Positions 19,668 to 28,752 are shown, counted from the stretch's first letter. The stretch: DNA of 64,000 bases from Pseudomonas sp. ML96 (GCF_000761545.1 NZ_JPMY01000005.1:1-64000), one strand, 5' to 3'. Notes: generated from the letters alone by a model not told the origin. Numbers and translations: made by a program.

Positions 19668-20546
19668 ATGTGGGTCTATGTGAGGCTGGTGGCAGTGGCG
19701 ATGATCTGGGGCGGCACCTTCGTCGCCGGGCGCCATCTGGCAGGTGGCATGGAGCCGCTGGTAGCGGCGGCGATGCGCTTCATCATCGCCAGCCTGACGC
19801 TGGCGCTGGTGCTGCCGCTCGGTGGCGCGCCTTTGGCCAGGCCTACGCCGCGGCAATGGCTGCAGCTGGCTCTGCTCGGCAGCTGCGGCGTCTTTCTCTA
19901 CAACCTGTGTTTCTTCTTCGGCTTGCAATACACCAGCGCGTCGCGGGCGGCGTTGATCGTTGCGCTGAATCCGGCGCTGATCGCTCTGGCGGGCTTCCTC
20001 TTTTACGGCGAGCGCCTGACTTCACTGCGCTTGTTCGGCATAGTCTTGTGTCTGGCGGGGGCAGGCCTGGTGATACTCGGTCGCGAAGGCTCTGTGCTCG
20101 AGGGCGCCTGGTGGGGAGACCTGCTGATCCTCGGCTGCGTGCTGAGCTGGGTGATCTACAGCGTGTTTTCCCGCGGGCTGTCCCAGGCGCTGGGACCGTT
20201 GCACACGGTGAGCTACTCGATCTGGCTGGGCACGCTGATGCTCTGCGCTGCCGCATTGGCGCTGAGTCGCGGCGCCTGGTCGATGCCCAATATCGACCAG
20301 TGGCTGAGCCTGCTGTACCTGGGGGCTATCGGTTCGGCACTGGCCTACATCTGGTACTACGACGGAATTCGCCGGATCGGTGCGACCCGCTCTGGCGTGT
20401 TCATTGCCCTCAATCCACTGACTGCCGTGTTGTTCGGCACGCTGTTGCTCGACGAGCAACTAACCGCGCAGATAGCCCTGGGCGGTGTACTGGCGATCGT
20501 CGGGATCTATTTTTGCAATCGTCTGCCGCGTGAGCGGCTGGCCTAG
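19668..20546 (+). CDS. EamA/DMT-family exporter
   Basis: 292 residues with ten hydrophobic segments in two EamA repeats (WGGTFVAGRHLAGG ... ; VLSWVIYSVFSRG ...). These inner-membrane carriers export amino acids and other metabolites; the substrate is unknown. CAGGAGAG precedes the ATG. It is divergent from the LysR gene. The stop codon overlaps the 3' end of the convergent lipase foldase gene by 4 bases. Confidence 0.9.
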   Translation: MWVYVRLVAVAMIWGGTFVAGRHLAGGMEPLVAAAMRFIIASLTLALVLPLGGAPLARPTPRQWLQLALLGSCGVFLYNLCFFFGLQYTSASRAALIVALNPALIALAGFLFYGERLTSLRLFGIVLCLAGAGLVILGREGSVLEGAWWGDLLILGCVLSWVIYSVFSRGLSQALGPLHTVSYSIWLGTLMLCAAALALSRGAWSMPNIDQWLSLLYLGAIGSALAYIWYYDGIRRIGATRSGVFIALNPLTAVLFGTLLLDEQLTAQIALGGVLAIVGIYFCNRLPRERLA

Positions 20547-21565
20547 AGCTCTGCATCCAGCGCCTGCACGCGCAGGCGTTCCAGTTCGTCGAAGCGACTG
20601 ACCTGCAGCTCGCCGACTGCAGCCTGCAACTCGCTATCGCTGAGCCCGGACTGGCGCAGGCGATTGCGTTCGCTGGCGTAGTCGGCCAGGCGCTGTTGCC
20701 AGGCGGCCTGTTGGCGGTCCAGATCGGCCAGGGCATCGGCGGCTTCGCCTCCCAGGGATTGCTCACGCAGCTGGCGAATCTCTTCGGCGCTGGCGCCTTT
20801 TGCCTGCAGGGCCTGGGTGGCTGCGTACAGCTCGCCATAGCGGGTGCTCTCGGCGCGGGCCGCACGTACGTCCTCGGGTAATTGCAGCTCCAGCTCGGCC
20901 AGGGTCTGGGTGCGTTGCGCCTCGCTCAGGCCGTCCTGCTGGGCCAGGGCCAGGCGCTGCAGCATGTACTCGTCCTCGGCATTCTCACGGGCGAAGAACA
21001 GCGCATATTCCTCCGCACTGAAGTACTGCTGGCGCGCGGCGTTGACGGCGTCCAGACGCTGGCGCAGGGCGCCGGCATTCAGCTCGGCACCGGCTTCGGG
21101 CAGCCCCTGCAGGGCAATGCGGTAGTCCACGTAGCGCTGAAGCAGGTCGCGCGCCTGCTCCAGGGCCGGAGTACGCAGCTGCGTTGCCAGGTCGCGGTGA
21201 ATGCGCGTCAGTACCTTGTCCAGGCCTTCCTCTTCGCGCCCGGCCAGGTAGAAGTCGAACAGGTGCAGCAGGTCGTCCTGCAACACCAGGTTGCCCTGGG
21301 CATCCATGTGCAGCACTACGCCATGGCTGGCGCCCTGCAGTGACGGCGGCAGCGGGCCGGGATCGCTCAGCTGGTTGCTCGGGGTTTCGCGCAGGCGCTG
21401 GTTGAGGGCGATGGCCTGCTGGCTGCGTTCGTCGTCAGGTCGGGGCAGGGGTTGGACGGCCGCCGCGGGCGTGCTGGGCGCTACGGGCGGGCGATAGAAC
21501 ACCAGGGTGCCGCCAACAACGGCCGCGCCCAGGGCCAGGCCGGCCAGGATGATTCGGTTGGACAT
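20543..21565 (-). CDS. lifO: Lipase-specific foldase LifO
   Basis: 340 residues. An N-terminal membrane anchor (about 5-24) is followed by a Pro/Ala-rich linker and a long alpha-helical periplasmic domain rich in Leu, Gln and Arg. The foldase signature RxxFDY-like region appears as HLFDFYLAGREEEGLD. The protein is a steric chaperone that folds the lipase in the periplasm before type II secretion. It lies 52 bases after lipA on the same strand, the usual lipA-lifO order. Confidence 0.92.
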   Translation of the reverse strand: MSNRIILAGLALGAAVVGGTLVFYRPPVAPSTPAAAVQPLPRPDDERSQQAIALNQRLRETPSNQLSDPGPLPPSLQGASHGVVLHMDAQGNLVLQDDLLHLFDFYLAGREEEGLDKVLTRIHRDLATQLRTPALEQARDLLQRYVDYRIALQGLPEAGAELNAGALRQRLDAVNAARQQYFSAEEYALFFARENAEDEYMLQRLALAQQDGLSEAQRTQTLAELELQLPEDVRAARAESTRYGELYAATQALQAKGASAEEIRQLREQSLGGEAADALADLDRQQAAWQQRLADYASERNRLRQSGLSDSELQAAVGELQVSRFDELERLRVQALDAEL

Positions 21566-21617
21566 CGAGGGCTCCTCGCGGCAGGCATGGCGCGCTTGGG
21601 CGCCATGCCTGCACGTC

Positions 21618-22556
21618 TTACAGGCCGAGGTTTTTCAGGCGATTGGCCTGGTTCTGATACAGGGTCTTCGGGTTGGTCTCGAACAGCGACACCAGCCCCA
21701 GTACCTGGTTGTTCACGTCCAGGTGGTTCATGGTGTAGTTGTCCTTGAGCACCTTGCCGAAGTGGCTGGAGCAGCGGCCGGTGACGCCGTCGTTGGACTC
21801 GTTGAAGGCCAGCGAGGTGATGGTGAATAGCGGGTCGGAGATGTCCAGCACGTTGGTCAGCGGCGCGGTGCCGCTCATGGAGTACATGCGCACGCTGTTG
21901 CCGTTGATGGTGGTGGTTTCCGGGCCTTCGCCGCAGGCGCTGGTCGGGATGCCGGTGGGGAAGCGTTGGTTGTTGGCGGCGGCGCCTGGCTTGTTGAACT
22001 CGGCGAGCATGGCGCGCACGTCGGCCGGGCTCTTCTTGTTGTTCGACAGCAGGTTGACCAGGTCACCCACGGCGTTGGCGAACACGCTGAAGGCCACGCC
22101 TTGCAGGCTGCTGGCCGGGGCGATGCCGGTCACCAGGTCGGCCAGCGGCGAGCCCTTGTGCGGGGTGTGCAGGGTGGTGACCGAGGCCACCAGGTCCGGC
22201 CGGGTGTTCATCACGTAGCGTGCGGTGATGCCGCCCTGGCTGTGACCGATCAGGTTGAATTTCTTCACGCTGCCGCCGGAGGCTGCGCGGATCTGCTCCA
22301 GCTGGCTGATCAGCGCTTCACCACGCTTGGCCGAGCTGTCGAAGGCGTTGATCTTCGGCACGTAGACCTTGGCGCCCTGGCTCTGCAGGGCGCTGGGAAT
22401 CTGGTGCCAGTAATCGACGATGGCGATGCTATCGAAGGCGAAGATGCCGGGGACGAGGACGATGGGGTTCTTGGTCTGCGACTGGGTGTTGGCCGTCGCA
22501 GTGAGGGTCGCGCACAGGCCGAGAACGGCCAGCGCCGGGATGAGCAGTTTCTTCAT
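21618..22556 (-). CDS. lipA: Secreted triacylglycerol lipase LipA (family I)
   Basis: 312 residues. A Sec signal peptide ends near residue 22 (ALAVLGLCATLTATA). The catalytic triad is S106 (GHSQGG), D256 (SNDGVTG) and H278 (MNHLD). C208 and C262 are placed to form the conserved disulfide. The mature protein is about 290 residues, as in P. aeruginosa-type lipases that need a foldase and leave by the Xcp type II system. An operon with lifO follows; a divergent AraC regulator gene lies 229 bases upstream. Confidence 0.95.
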   Translation of the reverse strand: MKKLLIPALAVLGLCATLTATANTQSQTKNPIVLVPGIFAFDSIAIVDYWHQIPSALQSQGAKVYVPKINAFDSSAKRGEALISQLEQIRAASGGSVKKFNLIGHSQGGITARYVMNTRPDLVASVTTLHTPHKGSPLADLVTGIAPASSLQGVAFSVFANAVGDLVNLLSNNKKSPADVRAMLAEFNKPGAAANNQRFPTGIPTSACGEGPETTTINGNSVRMYSMSGTAPLTNVLDISDPLFTITSLAFNESNDGVTGRCSSHFGKVLKDNYTMNHLDVNNQVLGLVSLFETNPKTLYQNQANRLKNLGL

Positions 22557-22785
22557 GGTGGGTTACCTGTGTGTTCATTTTTGTTTTTGTAGCTCCGCAC
22601 ACAGCAGCGGAGGTGGCGGCCATAAAAACACTCGTGCACAGGCCCGGCTTGTAAGAACTGATGAAATCGCCCCAGCGGCGTACAAATAATTGCGACCGTC
22701 GTCGCACATGGTCTTTTCAGCTGCGCCGGCGCTGTGGTACCTCTGCGCCCAGAAGAACAACAAGAAACCAGGGCGGAACACGTCC
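22557..22785. other. lipA/AraC divergent intergenic region
   Basis: 229 bases without a gene. It contains a perfect inverted repeat TGCGAC-CGTC-GTCGCA at 22691-22706 and a CTCCGC/GCGGAG hairpin at 22593-22612 in the lipA leader. I looked for a sigma-54 (-24/-12) promoter for lipA and found none that fits well. Confidence 0.4.
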
Positions 22786-23559
22786 ATGCCTGCCAGCCAA
22801 GCCCCGGTCCTGCTCTATCTGTGGGACAAGCGCACCTTCTACCTCAGCCCGTTCGCCGAGCCGCTGCAGCTATCCCAGGCCGCCGCGATGCTGCTGATCG
22901 CCCTCGATGGCGAGCTGCGCATCCATTGCCGCAACGACACCCTGACCTGTCGCAGCGCCCTGTTGCCGGCGGGCCTTTCGCTGAGCGTGGACACCGGTGA
23001 TTCGCGCGTCGCCATCTGCTACCTGGACGTGTTCGGCGAGGACCATGCACTGCTGCGGTCACGCATGCGCGGCCAGCGTGGCCAGGTGCACTTCGCCCTG
23101 GACGAGGAGGCCGAGTGGGTCTCCGACTTCGACCGCCTGCACCTGGCCAGCGCCTCGCCGGATGAGGTGTGGCTGGAGCTGGAGCGCCTGATCAATCCGC
23201 AGGGGCGGGCGCCTGAGGCCTGTGATCCGCGCATCGCACGGGCGGTCGAGCTGATCAAGGCCGATGTGGCGTGCAACCAGCCCATCGAGTTCCTCGCCGA
23301 GCAGGTGGGGCTCTCGGTGCCGCGCCTGACCCAGCTGTTCCGCCAGAAGATCGGCATTCCGATCCGCCGCTACCGCCAGTGGCACCGCCTGTTCGTCACC
23401 AGCGTCGGCGTGGCGCGTGGAATGAGCCTGACCGATGCGGCGATGGCCGCCGGCTTCACCGATTCGGCGCACTTCAGCCACACCTTCCGCAGCATCATCG
23501 GCATGAGCCCCTCGGCGGCGCTGGCCCAGCCGCGTGGCATTCGCCTGTTCGCCGGCTGA
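22786..23559 (+). CDS. AraC-family transcriptional regulator
   Basis: 257 residues from the ATG at 22786 (MPASQAPVLLYLWD). A cupin-like sensing domain fills about 1-130 and a double helix-turn-helix the C-terminus (IEFLAEQVGLSVPRLTQLFRQ; AAMAAGFTDSAHFSHTFR). The first helix-turn-helix ends in the typical GIPIRRYRQWHRL. Divergent from lipA, so a role in lipase control is plausible but unproven. It is followed after 43 bases by a second AraC-type gene. Confidence 0.88.
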   Translation: MPASQAPVLLYLWDKRTFYLSPFAEPLQLSQAAAMLLIALDGELRIHCRNDTLTCRSALLPAGLSLSVDTGDSRVAICYLDVFGEDHALLRSRMRGQRGQVHFALDEEAEWVSDFDRLHLASASPDEVWLELERLINPQGRAPEACDPRIARAVELIKADVACNQPIEFLAEQVGLSVPRLTQLFRQKIGIPIRRYRQWHRLFVTSVGVARGMSLTDAAMAAGFTDSAHFSHTFRSIIGMSPSAALAQPRGIRLFAG

Positions 23560-23602
23560 GGAATCGGGCAAGCTGCACGCTCCAGAACAGCCGATCCGCC
23601 CC

Positions 23603-24421
23603 ATGCACGACAGCGACTTTCCCGACGACGCGGCGCAGTCCGAACGTACCCGCGAGACCATCCTGCGCTACCACCTCAGCTGGCGCTGCCGGGATCTGGA
23701 GGCGGTGATGGCGCTGTTCCACCCGGACATCGAGTACAACGACTTCTTCCAGCAGCGCAGCATGCGCCTGGGCGAGCTGCGCGAGTACGTCGAGGACAAC
23801 CTGCCGCGGCGCCCCGGCGAGATGCTCGAGCACGTCGACCGCATCCGCATCGATGGTCACACCGCGTTCATCCAGTACCGCTTCGCCCTGCAGGGCAGCG
23901 AGGGGCTGGCGTCGTTCCGCACCGGCGAGTCGATTACCGTGCGCGACGGGCTGATCTGGCGGATCAACGAGTACGCCACCCTGGTGCACGAGGCCCGCGC
24001 GAGCAAGGGCGCCAGCGCGCGCCCAGCCACCAGCCGCCTGGGTCTATCCGCCTGGCAGCTGAGCATGCTGGCGCAGGACCTGCAGGACTACTTCGACAAG
24101 CACAAACCCTTCCTCGACCCGGAACTGGATCTGCAGCAGGTCGCCGCCGCCACCGGCTACAGCCGCAACCAGATCTCCCACCTGCTCAACCAGGTGTTGG
24201 GCCAGAGCTTCTACCGCTACGTCAACCAGGCGCGCCTGCAGTACCTGCTCGACGGCCTGGAGGTGGGGGGCGATGCCGGGCGGGTGGACGAGCTGGCCTT
24301 CGCCGCCGGCTTCAACTCGCTGTCGGCCTTCTACAAGTGCTTCCGCGAGCGCCTGGGCCTGACGCCCAAGGCCTATCTCAAGCAAATTTCCTCGCGGGCC
24401 CGCACGCAAGACAAGCCCTGA
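23603..24421 (+). CDS. AraC-type regulator with N-terminal SnoaL/NTF2-like domain
   Basis: 272 residues from the ATG at 23603. Residues about 17-125 resemble a SnoaL-like NTF2 fold (YHLSWRCRDLEAVMALFHPDIEYNDFFQ ... GHTAFIQYRFALQG ... GESITVRDGLIWRINEY). An AraC DNA-binding domain occupies about 145-265 (VAAATGYSRNQISHLLNQVLG; FAAGFNSLSAFYKCFRERLG). The NTF2 pocket probably senses a small ligand. Directly upstream of the FAD oxidoreductase/cupin/PotF genes on the same strand, which it likely regulates. Confidence 0.85.
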   Translation: MHDSDFPDDAAQSERTRETILRYHLSWRCRDLEAVMALFHPDIEYNDFFQQRSMRLGELREYVEDNLPRRPGEMLEHVDRIRIDGHTAFIQYRFALQGSEGLASFRTGESITVRDGLIWRINEYATLVHEARASKGASARPATSRLGLSAWQLSMLAQDLQDYFDKHKPFLDPELDLQQVAAATGYSRNQISHLLNQVLGQSFYRYVNQARLQYLLDGLEVGGDAGRVDELAFAAGFNSLSAFYKCFRERLGLTPKAYLKQISSRARTQDKP

Positions 24422-24467
24422 GGCGCTTCACTAGTCTGCGTCCAACGAATGATTGGCGGAGACCCCG

Positions 24468-25886
24468 ATGAGCCAGTGGCGCAATATCAGCCTGTGGATG
24501 GACCAGCTCGACGAGCCGCTGCAGGCCCGTCCGAGCCTGCAGGGCGATCTGCAGGCCGATGTGGCGATCATCGGCGCCGGCTACACCGGCCTGTGGACCG
24601 CCTACTACCTCAAGCGCCAGGCACCGCAGCTGCGCATCGTCATCCTCGAAGCGCAGACCGCCGGCTTCGGTGCCTCCGGCCGCAACGGCGGCTGGCTGAT
24701 GGGCAACATGCTTGGTGAGGATCGCCTGCTGGCGGGGCTGTCGCCGAGCGAGCGGCGTGCTTCCTTCGATCTGCTGCACGGCATTCCCGACGAGGTGGCG
24801 ACCGTCACCGAGCGCGAGGGCATCGCCTGCGACCTGCGCAAGGGCGGGGTGATCTACTGCGCCGCGCGCTACCCCGAGCAACTGGCGCGCCTGCGCGAAT
24901 ACCACGAGGAACTGCGTCAGCAGGGCCTGGGTGACGACGACTACCGCTGGCTGCAACCCAGCGAACTGGCCGAGCAGCTACGGGTGAAGGGTGCCTATGG
25001 CGCGCTGTACAGCCCGCATTGCGCGACCATCCAGCCAGCGCGCCTGGCCCGCGGCCTGGCCGAGTGCGTCGAACGCTTGGGCGTGGAGCTGTACGAGCAG
25101 AGCCGGGTGATCGACTGGCAGCCGGGCCTGGTGCGCACCGAGCATGGCAGCGTGCGCGCCGACTGGGTGGTGCCGGCCGTGGAGGGCTACGCCGCCGAAC
25201 TGCCGCCGCTGGGCAACAACCAGTTGCCGGTGCAGAGCCTGATCGTCGCCACCGAGCCGCTGCCGGCCGATGTCTGGGCCGAGATCGGCCTGGAGCGTGG
25301 CCAGGCATTCAGCGAGAACAGCCGCCAGGTCACCTACGGCCAGCGTTCCAGCGACGACCGCCTGATCTTCGGCGCGCGCGGCGGTTACCGCTTCGGCGGA
25401 CGCCTGCGCAGCGACTTCAACCTGACCGACGAAGAGCGCGGCCTGCGCCGCTACCTGATGGGCGAGCTGTTCCCGCAGCTGCGCAATGTGCGCCTGACCC
25501 ACGCCTGGGGCGGCAACCTGGGGATGGCGCGGCGCTTCCACCCGCACATGCTGCGCGACAACCACAGCCGTATCGCCCTGTCCGGCGGCTACGGCGGCGA
25601 GGGCGTGGGTGCCAGCAATCTCGGCGGCCGCACCCTGGCCGACCTGATCCTCGGCCGCGACAGCGAGCTGGTGCGCCAGCCCTGGGTGCTGGCCGACAGC
25701 AGCATCGACCAGCTGCGCCGCTGGGAGCCCGAGCCGTGCCGCTGGCTCGGCTACAACGCGATCATCCGCAGCTTCGTCCATGAGGACGAAGTCCTGGCCA
25801 ACCCGCACAGCCCGGCCTGGCGCCGGCGCATGGCGGAGAAGCTGGCCGCCGGCATGGAAAGCCTGATGACCTGGAGAGTCGGCTGA
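24468..25886 (+). CDS. FAD-dependent amine oxidoreductase (DAO family, PuuB-like)
   Basis: 472 residues. The FAD-binding motif GAGYTG is at 36-41, with the GASGRNGGW loop typical of PuuB/OrdL-type oxidases and the C-terminal GYGGEGVGASNLGGRTLADLI FAD contact. The start at 24468 follows a GGAG site at 7 bases; an in-frame ATG 15 bases upstream lacks one. Such enzymes oxidise gamma-glutamyl-putrescine or other amines. The adjacent polyamine-binding protein gene supports an amine substrate. Confidence 0.88.
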   Translation: MSQWRNISLWMDQLDEPLQARPSLQGDLQADVAIIGAGYTGLWTAYYLKRQAPQLRIVILEAQTAGFGASGRNGGWLMGNMLGEDRLLAGLSPSERRASFDLLHGIPDEVATVTEREGIACDLRKGGVIYCAARYPEQLARLREYHEELRQQGLGDDDYRWLQPSELAEQLRVKGAYGALYSPHCATIQPARLARGLAECVERLGVELYEQSRVIDWQPGLVRTEHGSVRADWVVPAVEGYAAELPPLGNNQLPVQSLIVATEPLPADVWAEIGLERGQAFSENSRQVTYGQRSSDDRLIFGARGGYRFGGRLRSDFNLTDEERGLRRYLMGELFPQLRNVRLTHAWGGNLGMARRFHPHMLRDNHSRIALSGGYGGEGVGASNLGGRTLADLILGRDSELVRQPWVLADSSIDQLRRWEPEPCRWLGYNAIIRSFVHEDEVLANPHSPAWRRRMAEKLAAGMESLMTWRVG

Positions 25887-25918
25887 CGCCGGCCCGAGCC
25901 CACGACGAGAGCAGACGC

Positions 25919-26260
25919 ATGAACATCACCCACTTCAAGAACACCCAGGCCCTGGCGCTGGACGAGTCCAACCCGGTGGCCGTGCCGCTGAGCGAGCCGG
26001 CCGCTGTCACCTCGACCACCTCGGTCGAGCGCAGCGACGGCGTCGAGACCGGCGTCTGGGAATGCACTCCGGGCCGCTGGCGCCGGCAGATCGTGCATCA
26101 GGAGTTCTGCCACTTCATCGCCGGGCGCTGCACCTTCACTCCGGACGGCGGCGAACCGATGGAAATCAAGGCCGGCGACGCGCTGATGATGCCGGCCAAC
26201 ACCACCGGCATCTGGGACATACAAGAAACGGTCCGCAAGACCTACGTACTGATCTACTGA
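25919..26260 (+). CDS. Small cupin protein
   Basis: 113 residues with a single cupin barrel (GVWECTPGRWRRQ ... EFCHFIAGRCTFTPDGGEPMEIKAGDALMMPANTTGIWDI). It resembles the (S)-ureidoglycine aminohydrolase/EutQ-like small cupins (DUF861) often encoded beside PuuB-type oxidases. Starts 32 bases after the oxidoreductase on the same strand. Role unknown; an enzymatic or sensing role for an amine oxidation product is an inference. Confidence 0.85.
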   Translation: MNITHFKNTQALALDESNPVAVPLSEPAAVTSTTSVERSDGVETGVWECTPGRWRRQIVHQEFCHFIAGRCTFTPDGGEPMEIKAGDALMMPANTTGIWDIQETVRKTYVLIY

Positions 26261-26309
26261 TCGAAAGCCCCTTCATATCTGCCTACAAGAACAATCAATG
26301 AGGTAAAGC

Positions 26310-27386
26310 ATGCTGAAGAAAATTCTCCCGCTGATGCTGATCGCGTCGGCCAGCCAAGCCGCCGATGGCGTGCGCATCTACAACTGGACCGACTACATCG
26401 CCCCGGACACCCTGAAGAACTTCGAGAAGGCCAGCGGCCAGGAGGCCCACTACGACGTCTACGACAGCAACGAGACCCTCGATGCCAAGCTGATGGCCGG
26501 CCGCTCCGGTTATGACGTGGTGTTCCCCTCCAACCACTTCATGGCCCGGCAGATTCAGGGCGGCGCCCTGAAACAGCTCGACCGCAGCAAGCTGCCCGGC
26601 TGGAACAACCTCAACCCGGTGCTGCTCAAGGCCCTGGAAACCAACGATCCGGGCAACCAGCACGGCTTCCCCTACCTGTGGGGCACCACCGGCATCGGCT
26701 ACAACGTCGACAAGGTCAAGGCCGTGCTCGGCGAAGGCGTGGCGGTGGACTCCTGGGACCTGATCTTCAAGCCCGAGAACATGACCAAGTTGGCCCAGTG
26801 CGGCGTGGCCATTCTCGACAACGGCCCGGAAATGCTGCCGATCGCCCTGCACCAGCTGGGCCTGCCGCACCACAGCCAGAACCTCGACGACTACAAGAAG
26901 GCCGAGGCGCTGCTGATGGAAATGCGCAAGAACGTCAGCTACTTCCACTCGTCCAAGTACGTCGGTGACCTGGCCAACGGCGACATCTGCGTGGCTATCG
27001 GCTTCTCCGGCGACATCATGCAGGCCGCCAGCCGCGCCGCCGAAGCCGGCAACGGCGTGAAGATCGAGTACGTGATTCCGAAGGAAGGCGCGCCGATGTG
27101 GTTCGACATGGTCACCATGCCGGCCGACGCACCGAACGAAGACGCCGGCTACGCCTTCATGAACTACCTGCTGCAACCGGAAGTCATGGCCGGTATCAGC
27201 AACCACGTGCACTACGCCAACGGCAACCAGAAGGCCGACGGCCTGGTCGACCCGGCGCTCAAGGCCGACAACAAGGTCTACCCGCCGGAAGACGTGATGA
27301 CCAAGCTGTACGCCCTGGAAGCCATGCCACTGAAGATCGACCGCGTGCGCACCCGCATCTGGACCAAGGTCAAGAGCGGTACCTGA
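26310..27386 (+). CDS. Periplasmic polyamine-binding protein (PotF/SpuD-like)
   Basis: 358 residues. A short signal peptide (MLKKILPLMLIASASQA) is followed by the PotF family start VRIYNWTDYIAPDTLKNFEK and the binding-site stretches YDVVFPSNHFMARQ, YLWGTTGIGYN and WFDMVTMPADAP. It would capture putrescine or spermidine. AATGAGGTAAAGC precedes the ATG. No PotG/H/I-like permease or ATPase follows; a terminator comes directly after, so it must work with a transporter encoded elsewhere or with the oxidase. Confidence 0.92.
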   Translation: MLKKILPLMLIASASQAADGVRIYNWTDYIAPDTLKNFEKASGQEAHYDVYDSNETLDAKLMAGRSGYDVVFPSNHFMARQIQGGALKQLDRSKLPGWNNLNPVLLKALETNDPGNQHGFPYLWGTTGIGYNVDKVKAVLGEGVAVDSWDLIFKPENMTKLAQCGVAILDNGPEMLPIALHQLGLPHHSQNLDDYKKAEALLMEMRKNVSYFHSSKYVGDLANGDICVAIGFSGDIMQAASRAAEAGNGVKIEYVIPKEGAPMWFDMVTMPADAPNEDAGYAFMNYLLQPEVMAGISNHVHYANGNQKADGLVDPALKADNKVYPPEDVMTKLYALEAMPLKIDRVRTRIWTKVKSGT

Positions 27387-27404
27387 TCGACCCTGCAGTA
27401 CAAG

Positions 27405-27432
27405 AAGCCCCGGCCGTGACCGGGGCTTTTTT
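27405..27432 (+). terminator. Terminator closing the oxidoreductase-cupin-PotF operon
   Basis: AAGCCCCGG (27405-27413) pairs with CCGGGGCTT (27420-27428), followed by a T run to 27432. It overlaps the stop region of the convergent LRR-kinase gene by two bases. Confidence 0.9.
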
Positions 27433-28708
27433 ATTGCAGGCGTTCGACGATCTCGGCGAAGTCCGGACGCTGGCGGGTGTCGGCCTGCTGGCAGTCGACG
27501 ATGAGAGCTGCCAGGTGTGCCGGTGGCGTATCGCAGCGCTGCAGCAGTTCCTCCAGCAGGATGCCGAAGGCGCGGCTCTCCAGGCGTTGCAGGGCGGCGC
27601 CCTGGGCGCTGCCGGGGGGGAAGAAGGAGGCGGCGCCGAAGTCGCTGAGGCGGCAGTCATGGCTATCGACCAGCAGGTTATGCGCGTACAGGTCGCCATG
27701 CAGGATGCCGCGCGCGTGCAGGTGCGCCAGCGCGCTGGCCACGCCATGGGCCAGGGCCAGTAGCTGCTCGGCAATGAAGCGTTGCTGCGCGCCATAGCAG
27801 TCGCGGGTACAGCTGGCCAGAGACGGCGGACCGGCCAGCACGGCGAAGCGCGGTTCGAGCAGTTCCAGCAGCAGGCCATCCGGCTGGCCGGGTTCCTGCT
27901 GCAGCGGTGCGATAACCGGCAGTAGCTGTGGATGGCGGCCGGCGGAGAGGCAGGCGGCCATCTCGCTGTGGGGCAGGCCATCACTGGTCATCTGCCCCTT
28001 GAACAGCTTGACCGCCACCTCTCGCTCGTTCCAGCGCGCGGCGTGGATCAGGCCGCTGGCGCCCTGGCCGAGCAGCCTGCCCAGCTGCAGCTCGCCACGG
28101 GCGACCGGCGCCTGTGGGTGGCTGGCCAGCGCCGCGGCTTCGGCACGGTCGCTGCCGGGGTTGCCGGCATAGGCCAGCCAGGCCAGGCGCGGCAGTTGCA
28201 GCAGCCAGTCGGGCAGGGCTTCCAGGCGGTTGGCGGCGATGCGCAGCAGTTCCAGCTGGTGCAGCCCGGCCATGCTTTGCGGCAATTCGCTCAGGCGGTT
28301 GCCGGCCAGCATCAGCTTCTGCAGGCGCGGGCGTTCGCCCAAGGCTGCTGGCAGGTTGTCGATACGGTTGTCGGTGAGGATCAGCCAGCGCAGTTGGGCC
28401 GGCAGCGCGGCGGCGGGCACCTCGCGCAGCTGGTTGGACTTGAAGCCGACCATCTCCAGCTGCGGGCAGTCGCCGAGCACTTCCGGCAGGGTCTCGAACG
28501 GATTGTCCGAGCAGAACAGCACCTTTAGCCGGTGCAGGCGCGACAGGTCATGGGGCAGGGCGCGCAGGCGGTTGCCGCTGAGGTTGAGCACCTCCAGGCT
28601 GTCGGCCAGGGCGAAGATCTCGTCGGGCAGCTCGGTGAGGTCGGCGGCCAGGTCCAGGCGCTGGATGCCGGCCAATTCGCCGCGGCGCAGTTGTTCGAGG
28701 GTATGCAT
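27431..28708 (-). CDS. Leucine-rich repeat / protein kinase fusion
   Basis: 425 residues, no signal peptide or membrane segment. Residues about 14-185 form seven to eight leucine-rich repeats (LxxLxLxxNxLxxLP pattern). Residues about 205-425 form a eukaryotic-like protein kinase: glycine loop LGQGASG (213-219), K234 (VAVK), E249, catalytic HGD (337-339) with N344, and DFG (356-358). All catalytic residues look intact, with HGD replacing HRD and a shortened activation segment. The start is the ATG at 28706-28708. The target is unknown. It stands alone between a terminator and the esterase gene. Confidence 0.88.
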   Translation of the reverse strand: MHTLEQLRRGELAGIQRLDLAADLTELPDEIFALADSLEVLNLSGNRLRALPHDLSRLHRLKVLFCSDNPFETLPEVLGDCPQLEMVGFKSNQLREVPAAALPAQLRWLILTDNRIDNLPAALGERPRLQKLMLAGNRLSELPQSMAGLHQLELLRIAANRLEALPDWLLQLPRLAWLAYAGNPGSDRAEAAALASHPQAPVARGELQLGRLLGQGASGLIHAARWNEREVAVKLFKGQMTSDGLPHSEMAACLSAGRHPQLLPVIAPLQQEPGQPDGLLLELLEPRFAVLAGPPSLASCTRDCYGAQQRFIAEQLLALAHGVASALAHLHARGILHGDLYAHNLLVDSHDCRLSDFGAASFFPPGSAQGAALQRLESRAFGILLEELLQRCDTPPAHLAALIVDCQQADTRQRPDFAEIVERLQ

Positions 28709-28752
28709 GGGGTCGCGTTGCCGATTGCGGGGCGGCGAGGGTAGCACGCGGC

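Noticed and set aside
22557..22785. Sigma-54 promoter for lipA
   Set aside because: The closest candidate (TGTGCACGAGTGTTTTT on the minus strand) lacks the GG and GC dinucleotides needed at -24 and -12.
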